Origin: CAZKEW01 sp964580435
GTDB taxonomy: Bacteria; Acidobacteriota; Aminicenantia; Aminicenantales; UBA8522
DNA: 29,383 bases
Direction of reading: 5' to 3'
NCBI GenBank assembly: GCA_964580435.1
Contig: CAZOKP010000028.1
Location: 1-29,383 of the forward strand
Positions 23,259 to 29,383 of the stretch are shown in pieces. A program made the position numbers and the translations under genes. The notes under the pieces were generated by a model. That model was given only the letters and a program-made list of their open reading frames with translations, was not told the DNA's origin and did no database searches. The first letter of the stretch is position 1. Each line of letters opens with the position of its first letter.

Positions 23259-23266
23259 TTTGTCAA
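23238..23266 (-). promoter_or_regulatory. Promoter of the second blaI-M56 operon
   Basis: On the minus strand TTGACA (23266-23261) and TATATT (23243-23238) are separated by 17 nt. The spacer holds one repressor dyad and the start region the other, so repression by occlusion is expected. The leader to the TTG at 23195 would be about 35 nt. Confidence 0.65.
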
Positions 23267-23331
23267 GTGGTTTTTTTCGTTTTTTCCTAGCTACGCAGGA
23301 TCAGGACGGATCTCGGGAGGAGGACCGAATT

Positions 23332-23988
23332 CTAAAGAAAGCGGAGGATTCCAAAGAATTCCGGGCGATGAAAATCAGGGGTAGGCCAAAGGACGAGACT
23401 CCAGGCGCCATAATGGGGCGGGTTGGTCTCGTCTCCGCACTTGTAGAAGTTGGCCCGGGCCAGATGTCCCGGAGCAATTTTCGCGCCATAATATTTTTCA
23501 AACAGGGCTAGGGGCAGTCTATAGGTTAAGGTCCAGAACTCGGCCCCGTATGCTCCGTTTATCGGCTTCTTCACCGAGGTGACAATCTCAAATCCCTTGA
23601 GATCGCTTTCGGGGATGCGTGTGCGCCTGGCCCGATTCGGGCCGATGGCGATCAGCATAGCTCCGATAGCGTTCGTTTCGATATTGACGTAGCCGGTCTG
23701 CTTTTCAGGAAATGGGTCGATAAAAAATTCGACACAACTGTCCTTATAAACGGGGTCCTGGAATTTGCTGAACTGAATCCTGATTCTGGGCTCGAAAACT
23801 TTAAAAAACACGTAAAGATTCTGCGCGCTACTGCAGAGCCGTGCCTCTACGCGCGGCGTATAGCTGTTATCGAGCCAGAGGTAATGATCGATAGTCAGCG
23901 CAGGAAGCGTCTCCCAAAACGAAGGGTCCCCGGGAACGGCGAAATCCTTTTCTATTCTCGTTATCTGATATTCCGGCGGCTTGTTCAT
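23332..23988 (-). CDS. CBM9-like domain protein
   Basis: I chose ATG 23988 (MNKPPEYQITRIEKDF), 8 nt behind AGGAG, giving 218 residues. The frame is open further upstream to a TTG at 24072. The extra residues look partly like a signal peptide (VPLFGLICIAGGFGAG), but their first half is encoded by an arm of an inverted repeat. The domain is a family 9-like carbohydrate-binding fold: SSAQNLYVFFKVFEP, then SCVEFFIDPFPEKQTGYVNIETNAIGAMLIAIG, and the ending NPPHYGAWSLVLWPTPDFHRPEFFGILRF, which is typical of this family. The ligand is unknown. It is downstream of speE on the same strand without an obvious promoter of its own. Confidence 0.75.
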   Translation of the reverse strand: MNKPPEYQITRIEKDFAVPGDPSFWETLPALTIDHYLWLDNSYTPRVEARLCSSAQNLYVFFKVFEPRIRIQFSKFQDPVYKDSCVEFFIDPFPEKQTGYVNIETNAIGAMLIAIGPNRARRTRIPESDLKGFEIVTSVKKPINGAYGAEFWTLTYRLPLALFEKYYGAKIAPGHLARANFYKCGDETNPPHYGAWSLVLWPTPDFHRPEFFGILRFL

Positions 23989-24033
23989 GCGCTCATCTCC
24001 TGCTCCAAACCCCCCAGCAATACAAATCAAGCC

Positions 24034-24119
24034 AAATAGGGGGACACAATACTTAATTAAGTACTTTTTCAATCGACTGCTTTCGCTCGGCGATAATTAA
24101 GTATTGTGTCCCCCTATTT
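24034..24119. repeat. 26-bp perfect inverted repeat with 34-nt loop
   Basis: The left arm at 24034-24059 and right arm at 24094-24119 are exact reverse complements over 26 bp. Each arm carries AGGGGGACACAATACTTAAT in one orientation. The 34-nt loop is 24060-24093. The right arm ends 2 nt from the spermidine synthase stop codon, and the left arm enters the upstream frame of the CBM9-like gene. It could act as a transcript hairpin between the two genes. The GGGGACA-type motif resembles repeats associated with REP/IS200-type transposases, and that link is inference from memory. No transposase is present here. Confidence 0.75.
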
Positions 24120-24120
24120 C

Positions 24121-24960
24121 CTATTTCAAAAATTCAGGAAGGGCAAAGGCGGCCCTATGGATATCCAGGTTGTAGTACCTAAGCCCCCTGGGGAGTTCTT
24201 TTTGAAGGATCCTCAAAGGATTGATCTTATCCGAAAGGAAGACATAGCTCCACAGGCCCCCGGGATAAGTCGGGGCCGGACCCAGGTAGAAGGAAGCATA
24301 TTTAAAAAGCCGCCTAAGGAAAGCCATTTTCTTTTGAAGGTGATCGAGATAGTAGAGGGGAGAGCCGGCTTGAGCGGCCACAATTCCACCCGGCTTCAAG
24401 CGCTCCTTAAGCCGGGCGTAAAACTCCCTTTGATGGAGAATGAGCGAGGGCCCGACCGGGTCAGAGGAATCGACCAGGATAATATCAAAACTCTGGTTGG
24501 ATTCTCGGATGAACCGGTTCCCGTCGGCAACCTCGAGCTTGGCCCGCCGGTCGCGGAGGGCCGCATGGAGCCACGGGAAATATTTCTTGCAAGCCGCGAT
24601 GACCTGGCCGTCGATCTCCACGAGCCTCGCCTGCTTCACCGGATAAAGGAGGACTTCCCTCAACGCGCCCCCGTCGCCGCCTCCGATGATGAGGACATCG
24701 TCCGGCGTAGGATGAGACATCATCGCCGGGTGAACGAGCATCTCATGGTAGAAAAACTCGTCCTTTGTCGTCGTCTGAACCAATCCGTCGAGCATCAGGA
24801 CCCGGCCGAAAAAATCCGCGTCAAAGACTTCTATCTTTTGGTAGGGCGAATGTTGAGAAAAAAGGCGGCGCTCCGCCACAAAAAAAATGCCGTTTGCCGC
24901 CGTGTAGTATTCCCGGATCTCAATTGTTTTCTTTTTTGGGGGAGCGCTTTTTTCCGTCAA
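24121..24960 (-). CDS. speE: Spermidine synthase (polyamine aminopropyltransferase)
   Basis: The enzyme transfers an aminopropyl group from decarboxylated S-adenosylmethionine to putrescine. The 279-residue protein shows QKIEVFDADFFGRVLMLDGLVQTTTKDEFFYHEMLVHPA, the S-adenosyl-binding motif IIGGGDGGALREVL, VEIDGQVI, and the catalytic-site motif DSSDPVGP. The late PTYPGGLWSYVF matches the family as well. The start is TTG, 4 nt behind GGAGG; no ATG is better placed. No speD or ornithine/arginine decarboxylase gene is in the window, so the substrate supply is encoded elsewhere. It is divergent from kbl with consensus promoters on both sides. Confidence 0.93.
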   Translation of the reverse strand: MTEKSAPPKKKTIEIREYYTAANGIFFVAERRLFSQHSPYQKIEVFDADFFGRVLMLDGLVQTTTKDEFFYHEMLVHPAMMSHPTPDDVLIIGGGDGGALREVLLYPVKQARLVEIDGQVIAACKKYFPWLHAALRDRRAKLEVADGNRFIRESNQSFDIILVDSSDPVGPSLILHQREFYARLKERLKPGGIVAAQAGSPLYYLDHLQKKMAFLRRLFKYASFYLGPAPTYPGGLWSYVFLSDKINPLRILQKELPRGLRYYNLDIHRAAFALPEFLK

Positions 24961-25006
24961 CTTTCCTCCTTACTTTATAGACTAGTCGGCGTTGGGCACG
25001 GCGAGA

Positions 25007-25036
25007 ATTATATCGACCGCATTCCCGGCTTGTCAA
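25007..25036 (-). promoter_or_regulatory. Consensus promoter of speE
   Basis: On the minus strand TTGACA (25036-25031) and TATAAT (25012-25007) are both perfect matches, spaced by 18 nt. The leader to the TTG at 24960 would be about 40 nt. Confidence 0.65.
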
Positions 25037-25084
25037 TTCAGCCCCCATTATAGAAAAATAGATACTCTCGGGGCCAAAATTATA

Positions 25085-25114
25085 TTGACAAAAACAAGGC
25101 CTCACAATTATAGT
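25085..25114 (+). promoter_or_regulatory. Promoter of kbl
   Basis: TTGACA (25085-25090) and TATAGT (25109-25114) are spaced by 18 nt, about 25 nt before the ATG at 25139. The leader is thus very short and consists mainly of the AAGGAGG ribosome site. Confidence 0.6.
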
Positions 25115-25138
25115 TAAGTCCTAAAAAAGGAGGTTCAT

Positions 25139-26338
25139 ATGTACGGTAAGTTACAGGAAAATCTGCAAAAAGAGATTCAGTCTATCCGCGACGCAGGCCT
25201 CTACAAAGAAGAAAGAGTCATCACGACTCCACAAGGCGCTGAAATCGGAGTCAAGGGACGAACAGTCCTTAATTTCTGCGCCAACAACTACTTAGGCCTG
25301 TCTAGTCATCCCAAGGTCATCGAAGCCGCCCACAAGGCCCTTGAGCGCTGGGGATACGGCATGAGTTCGGTCCGTTTTATCTGTGGAACCCAGGAAATCC
25401 ACAAAGTTCTTGAAGATAAGATTAGCAAATTTCTCCAGACCGAAGCTACCATCCTGTATGCGGCTTGTTTTGACGCCAACGGCGGAGTCTTCGAGCCGCT
25501 GCTCTCGGCTGACGACGCGATCATTACCGACCAGCTCAACCACGCTTCCATCATCGACGGCATCCGCCTCTGCAAGGCCGAACGCTTCATCTACAAGCAC
25601 GCTGATATGGCCGACCTGGAGGAGAGGCTCAAACAGACTCAGGGAAAGCGGTACCGCATGATCGCCACCGACGGCGCTTTCTCGATGGACGGCGATATTG
25701 CTAAGCTTCATGAAATCGTTCCGCTGGCCGAAAAGTATGACGCTCTGGTCATGATCGACGAAGCCCACGCCACGGGCTTTATCGGCAAAACAGGACGCGG
25801 GACTCCGGAATACAGGGACGTTATGGGCAAAATTGACCTCATCACCGGAACTCTGGGTAAGGCTTTAGGCGGCTCTTCAGGCGGATTCGCCTCAGGAAGG
25901 AAAGAGTTGATCGAGCTTTACAGGCAACGCTCAAGGCCCTATCTTTTCAGCAACACCGTTTCTCCCGTGGTCATCGCCACCTCTATCGCCATCTTTGATC
26001 TTCTCTCCGAAACGACCGAGCTTCGGGACAAGCTGGAATGGAACACAAAGTATTTCCGCGCCAACATGAGCAAAGCCGGGTTCGAAATCCCGCCCCGCGA
26101 TCATCCGATCTGCCCGATCATGCTCGGCAAGTTCGAAAACGACGCTAAGCTCTCCCAGGATATGGCACGCGACCTTCTGACTGAAGGGATCTACGTTATC
26201 GGCTTCTATTACCCCGTTGTTCCCAAGGGACAAGCTCGAATTCGCGTTCAGCTCTCCGCAGCCCACAATAAGGAGCACCTCGATAAGGCTATTGCTGCAT
26301 TCACCAAGGTCGGGAAGAAATACGGCGTGATTAAATAA
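25139..26338 (+). CDS. kbl: 2-amino-3-ketobutyrate CoA ligase (glycine C-acetyltransferase)
   Basis: The enzyme is PLP-dependent and cleaves 2-amino-3-ketobutyrate with CoA to glycine and acetyl-CoA. The 399-residue protein has the family length of about 400. It shows NFCANNYLGLSSHPKVIEAA, GMSSVRFICGTQEIHKVLE, the Asp/His region IDEAHATGFIGKTGRG and the PLP lysine K241 in TGTLGKALGGSSGG. The late GFYYPVVPKGQARIRVQLSAAH is the typical C-terminal motif. The ATG lies 5 nt behind AAGGAGG. With threonine dehydrogenase (13858-14838) it forms the two-step threonine-to-glycine route, but it stands alone here. A degraded relative lies at 12423-12845. It is cytoplasmic. Confidence 0.94.
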   Translation: MYGKLQENLQKEIQSIRDAGLYKEERVITTPQGAEIGVKGRTVLNFCANNYLGLSSHPKVIEAAHKALERWGYGMSSVRFICGTQEIHKVLEDKISKFLQTEATILYAACFDANGGVFEPLLSADDAIITDQLNHASIIDGIRLCKAERFIYKHADMADLEERLKQTQGKRYRMIATDGAFSMDGDIAKLHEIVPLAEKYDALVMIDEAHATGFIGKTGRGTPEYRDVMGKIDLITGTLGKALGGSSGGFASGRKELIELYRQRSRPYLFSNTVSPVVIATSIAIFDLLSETTELRDKLEWNTKYFRANMSKAGFEIPPRDHPICPIMLGKFENDAKLSQDMARDLLTEGIYVIGFYYPVVPKGQARIRVQLSAAHNKEHLDKAIAAFTKVGKKYGVIK

Positions 26339-26357
26339 GAACTAGCCAAGCGCCAGA

Positions 26358-26376
26358 AAATAAGAGAATCTTATTT
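26358..26376. terminator. AT-rich dyad between convergent kbl and pyrE (weak terminator candidate)
   Basis: AAATAAGA (26358-26365) and TCTTATTT (26369-26376) form an 8-bp perfect stem with a 3-nt loop. It overlaps the pyrE stop codon and follows kbl by about 20 nt. Its low GC content and lack of a clear T run make it a weak candidate in either direction. Confidence 0.3.
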
Positions 26377-26925
26377 CAGCAGTTCGTCCCTGGTCACCAG
26401 CGAAAGGAATCTATACCCCTTAGCTTCGAGATTCTCTCTTCCGCCTTCCTGGCGATCCACGATAGCCAGAGTCAGGACGACCTTTCCCCCTTCCTCTTCC
26501 ACAGCCTGGCAGGCTTTAAGCGTGGAGCCCGCGGTTGTCACGACATCATCGACGACGCACACCTTCCAGCCGGGCTTAAAAGGGCCCTCGATCATCTTCC
26601 GCTCGCCGTGCTTTTTCGGCTCCTTCCGGACGATAAAGGCCGGCAGAGGACGGTCAGTTTCAGCGCTCAGGGCAGCAACAGCGCTGACGATAGGATCCGC
26701 TCCCAAAGTATAGCCGCCGATGGCATCAATCTCGAACGGCTTGAGGGCTTCAAGGATGAGACGGGCCGTCAGGTTGGCCCCCTCAGGGTCAAGAGTGGTC
26801 ATTTTCGCGTCGATGTAATAGTTGCTCGTCCTTCCTGACGTCAGGACTCTTTCCACATTGGTCACCAGCGATTTCTGCTTGATCAGACGGATGTATTTTG
26901 CCTTCAGGTCTTTTTTGTCCGGCAT
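26371..26925 (-). CDS. pyrE: Orotate phosphoribosyltransferase
   Basis: The enzyme joins orotate and PRPP to form OMP in pyrimidine synthesis. The 184-residue protein has LTSGRTSNYYIDAKMTTLDPEG (start of the OPRTase domain), GGYTLGADPIVSAVA, FIVRKEPKKHG (the flexible catalytic loop with its Lys residues) and the PRPP motif VCVVDDVVTTAGST. The ATG is 4 nt behind GGAG. It starts 18 nt after the stop of the SpoIID-like gene on the same strand, so it is probably the second gene of that transcript. No other pyrimidine gene is nearby. Confidence 0.93.
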   Translation of the reverse strand: MPDKKDLKAKYIRLIKQKSLVTNVERVLTSGRTSNYYIDAKMTTLDPEGANLTARLILEALKPFEIDAIGGYTLGADPIVSAVAALSAETDRPLPAFIVRKEPKKHGERKMIEGPFKPGWKVCVVDDVVTTAGSTLKACQAVEEEGGKVVLTLAIVDRQEGGRENLEAKGYRFLSLVTRDELLK

Positions 26926-26943
26926 TTATCTCCTCACTTCCGT

Positions 26944-29157
26944 TCAATCGATTTTGGTAATTTTAATATCCTGGTAGTACTTTTTCAATATGTCCTTGTA
27001 GCCCGCTCCAGCCTGGGCCATCCGGAAAGCTCCCACCTGACACAGACCCACGCCGTGACCCCATCCCTTTCCCGTGAAAACGAAATGGGCGACTTGGCCG
27101 CCATCCTCATATTCTTTGTCTAACGTGAATAAGGTATCTCTCAGCCCTAAAACCCAGCGGATTTTAAGGCCCTTGACAACCGCCTGGCTCTCTGTTCCGG
27201 ATACCAGGAGCTCTGTAACCCGGTGCGATTCTCCCCTTCCCTGAATGGAAATATCCACAATCCGGCCGATAGGATAATACTCGTTGATCCTCCTCTGGAG
27301 GTCTTCACTGGACAGTCTGACCTGCCACTGATGGAAGGCCGAGCCTCGGTCAAGGACATTAGAATCAAAAGGAAAGAAGGCTTCAAGAAGCCCGACCTGG
27401 CCCTGGTTTTCGATCCATCTCACCTCCTCTCCTCCGAGGAGTGTGAGCCGCGAGGCCGGGTAGCTGTAGCCGTCTTGATTCCTGAAGAGAAAGACATCCG
27501 GGGAAAGGCCAAGGGTCCTGCGCTGGCCGTCCTCTTCCACTTCCAGCTGGGTTTTGGTCAAGCCGCGAAAAACTCCCTTATGGCTGGGGTCATAATAACT
27601 ACGCACGGTCTTAGATAGTACGAAGGCCATCTCGCCCCGAGTAGCTAGCTTGGATTCGTCCGCTATCTGGGGCACTGAGAAAAATATGCCGCTGTGGATG
27701 AGATAGGCCAGGTTGTCCCGGACGTCTGGCCTAAGGGAAGGGAAATCTTTGAGGATAAAATCGACCTCGCTTTGGAGCATGAGATTTTTAACCCTGTCCC
27801 CCCACTGGAAAGCGCTGATGAGAAGGGAAGCCAGGTTGGGAAAAGTCAAGTTAGTTTTTTCCGGAGCGAAACTGTCATTCTTTTTTCCAAGGTAAACCAG
27901 CGTCCTTTTGATTTCCTCAACGGCTTCTTCGAACGGAAGCGGCTCTCTATAGTAAAAGGGGTCGGAGCCGGGCGCAATCACGTTCAAGCTGATAAGGAAG
28001 GCGATGTCTCGGTCGATGTTGCGGCCGTTGACCACGATAGGGAGGAGTGTCTGGCTCTCAAGAACCCATTCTTTTTGCTTCTCGTATGTGCACTCCACAG
28101 CTCTTAAATAAGGCTGGGCCTTCCCGCCGAAGACGTTCTCGTTATCTTCCGTCATTCCGCCGCACGTGCTGGTATAAAGAGCATCGATGAGTTTTCCCTT
28201 ATAAAAAGCGACCTCTCCTTTTGTTTCCTCGACGGCCCGGTTGCTGAGCGGATGCTCGGCGCTCAGCCCGCCATAGACCTGGCACAAGGCCGTGTCGCAG
28301 AGGTCAAATCCCAGGTCCTCAGACTTTCCCAGATTTTTGACCGCATATGTTCTGGCGGCAACGGCTTGAGCCTTGAGCGCTTCATAAGCATTGAACCGAT
28401 CGGGAGAAAGCTCACAGGGAACAACGCCCTTGAGATAGTTTTCCAGGTTCAAGATATTGACCAGGACCAGGCCTTTGCGGCTGGCTTTGAGGACAAAAAT
28501 GCCCCGGTAGGAATTCCCGTTATAAGTCAGATAGCTCTCCGCGTTGGAGGGCACAAAGTAAATGACCGTCTCCTTGTTCAAAGTCTCGAGCTCATCATTG
28601 ACCAGAACCCAGAGAGGATGAGACTCCTCTTCGGTGACCTCCTCGCGAAGAATCCAGGCCTCCTTGATACCGGCCTGGTTCAGCTTTTTTATAAACGCCA
28701 GGGCTTCGCCCCGGGTCAGGAAATCGCCCACCCGGACCTGGTAGGTTTCGTCCGACTTGTCCTGCCGCGCAGTCGTTACATAGACCTTTTGACCGATTTT
28801 TGGGCTCAGCTCAAGGGCCAGCTGTTCCGCTGCCTTTTTTTGATCTGTCTCAGCAACCTGAAGCGCGAATTTCTCCGTAAGCGGTTCCTTTTGTCCTTTG
28901 ACCCGGATTTCATTCACATCCTCGGCCAATAACCTGTAGCCTGAGCCGACTTCATAGATTTTCATCCCTGAGGAGGCGCGGATGGCGGCTTCGTCAAGGT
29001 TGACCCCGAGGCCTACGCGGATGACGGGATTCTCGATCAGGAATCCATAGAAAAAGGAGTTTTCCTGGCCGAATTCAATCGGCCTTCCGGCCAGAAAAAA
29101 AAGAGCCAGGAAGGCGCAAAAAAAATATTTAGTATGCTGGACCTGTAGTTTTTGCAT
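26944..29157 (-). CDS. SpoIID/LytB-domain protein with SPOR-like domain and a large insert
   Basis: A 737-residue exported protein (signal peptide about residues 8-25). Residues about 99-172 look like a SPOR domain, a glycan-binding fold (YQVRVGDFLTRGEALAFIKKLNQAG). Residues 215-365 are the SpoIID core: VLVNILNLENYLKGVVPCELSP with E249 at the position of the proposed lytic transglycosylase Glu, LKAQAVAARTYAV, and LYTSTCGGMTEDNENVFGG. The core resumes at 696-737 with GKGWGHGVGLCQVGAFRMAQAG. Between the two lies an insert of over 300 residues, including a segment (LRPDVRDNLAYLIHSGIFF...LATRGEMAFVLSKTV) that resembles an S-layer-homology-like unit. It probably cleaves or binds denuded peptidoglycan strands, perhaps in cell division. 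No sporulation genes are visible. The ribosome site is weak. Confidence 0.88.
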   Translation of the reverse strand: MQKLQVQHTKYFFCAFLALFFLAGRPIEFGQENSFFYGFLIENPVIRVGLGVNLDEAAIRASSGMKIYEVGSGYRLLAEDVNEIRVKGQKEPLTEKFALQVAETDQKKAAEQLALELSPKIGQKVYVTTARQDKSDETYQVRVGDFLTRGEALAFIKKLNQAGIKEAWILREEVTEEESHPLWVLVNDELETLNKETVIYFVPSNAESYLTYNGNSYRGIFVLKASRKGLVLVNILNLENYLKGVVPCELSPDRFNAYEALKAQAVAARTYAVKNLGKSEDLGFDLCDTALCQVYGGLSAEHPLSNRAVEETKGEVAFYKGKLIDALYTSTCGGMTEDNENVFGGKAQPYLRAVECTYEKQKEWVLESQTLLPIVVNGRNIDRDIAFLISLNVIAPGSDPFYYREPLPFEEAVEEIKRTLVYLGKKNDSFAPEKTNLTFPNLASLLISAFQWGDRVKNLMLQSEVDFILKDFPSLRPDVRDNLAYLIHSGIFFSVPQIADESKLATRGEMAFVLSKTVRSYYDPSHKGVFRGLTKTQLEVEEDGQRRTLGLSPDVFLFRNQDGYSYPASRLTLLGGEEVRWIENQGQVGLLEAFFPFDSNVLDRGSAFHQWQVRLSSEDLQRRINEYYPIGRIVDISIQGRGESHRVTELLVSGTESQAVVKGLKIRWVLGLRDTLFTLDKEYEDGGQVAHFVFTGKGWGHGVGLCQVGAFRMAQAGAGYKDILKKYYQDIKITKID

Positions 29158-29179
29158 GAGCTGACAGATTTCGAGGGGG

Positions 29180-29316
29180 ATTATAAAAGAAGCGAACTTT
29201 CCTTGTCAAGCGAATTATTCAAGCTGTGCTACCTTATCCTGTAAGTTGTACTATATATTGTATTTTCTTTGAGTCAATCGATGTCTTACTATAGCCGAAA
29301 CCCCGCTGATTGTCAA
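29180..29316 (-). promoter_or_regulatory. Three tandem promoter-like sequences upstream of the SpoIID-like gene
   Basis: On the minus strand there are three candidates. TTGACA-N17-TATAGT lies at 29316-29288, TTGACT-N16-TATAGT at 29277-29250, and TTGACA-N18-TATAAT at 29209-29180. The last is a perfect match to both boxes and would give a leader of only about 15-20 nt. No coding region is seen in 29158-29383. A small stem GAAGG/CCTTC at 29362-29376 is near the right edge. Confidence 0.55.
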
Positions 29317-29383
29317 GGCAAGACGGGCAATGATCATCCGTAATCGGCCGCAGCGACCATTGAAGGTTTAGCCTTCCTGAAGC

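Noticed and set aside
24106..25053. Plus-strand open frame of 315 codons
   Set aside because: It is antisense to speE and reads through the inverted repeat and the speE promoter. It shows no recognisable domain.
26944..29157. Evidence for sporulation from the SpoIID-like gene
   Set aside because: SpoIID/LytB domains occur widely in non-sporulating bacteria, and no other sporulation gene is in the window.

Overview
The window looks like a chromosomal segment of an uncultivated, Gram-negative-type, heterotrophic bacterium. GC is moderate, strong GGAGG ribosome binding sites precede most genes, and TTGACA/TATAAT-like promoters are frequent. The gene mix is secreted amidohydrolases, CBM9-like proteins, DUF1028, GH109-like oxidoreductase, BlaI/M56 pairs and a SpoIID/LytB protein without other sporulation genes. 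This suggests Candidatus Aminicenantes or a related Acidobacteriota-like lineage. That placement is inference from gene content; no rRNA or other marker is present. The window holds no tRNA, rRNA, CRISPR array or complete transposase that I can see.

Layout. Positions 1-1282 (minus): a partial acyltransferase, preceded by a tiny overlapping ORF, and a steroid-5-alpha-reductase-like membrane protein. 1322-5687 (minus): a compact operon of three exported amidohydrolases, of which only the middle one keeps the metal-binding histidines. 5750-7783 (minus): a stand-alone E2-type acyltransferase fold that lacks the catalytic His, then a secreted CBM9/DOMON-like protein. 7840-8101 (minus): a frameshifted small ORF. 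8104-10639 (plus): a BlaI-type repressor and M56 antirepressor pair behind a promoter with three operator-like dyads. 10617-12158 (minus): an esterase-fold/TPR protein whose nucleophile is replaced. 12423-12845: a remnant of a 2-amino-3-ketobutyrate CoA ligase-like gene. 12927-13697 (minus): a YdfG-type dehydrogenase. 13858-14838 (plus): L-threonine dehydrogenase. 14956-17345 (plus): DUF1028-TPR protein and GH109-like oxidoreductase with a Tat signal. 17433-20270 (minus): a complete BtuFCD/FecBCD-type importer. 20335-20475: a palindromic repeat. 20589-23266 (minus): a second BlaI/M56 pair, with a beta-propeller fused to the M56 protein and its own, different operator dyads. 23332-25036 (minus): a CBM9-like protein and spermidine synthase, separated by a 26-bp perfect inverted repeat. 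25085-26338 (plus): intact 2-amino-3-ketobutyrate CoA ligase. 26371-29316 (minus): SpoIID/SPOR protein followed by pyrE, behind several tandem promoter-like sequences.

How the genes work together. The threonine dehydrogenase and the ketobutyrate ligase together would convert threonine to glycine and acetyl-CoA, although they lie 10 kb apart. The gene remnant beside tdh hints at an earlier arrangement. The two BlaI/M56 pairs look like independent membrane-signal-to-repressor circuits with distinct DNA targets. Both M56 genes carry an in-frame Shine-Dalgarno plus ATG at the same place (codon 340/341), just before the last hydrophobic segment. The exported C-terminal domain might therefore also be made on its own. 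A second theme is degenerate enzyme folds kept as full-length ORFs: two of three amidohydrolases, the E2-like protein and the esterase/TPR protein.
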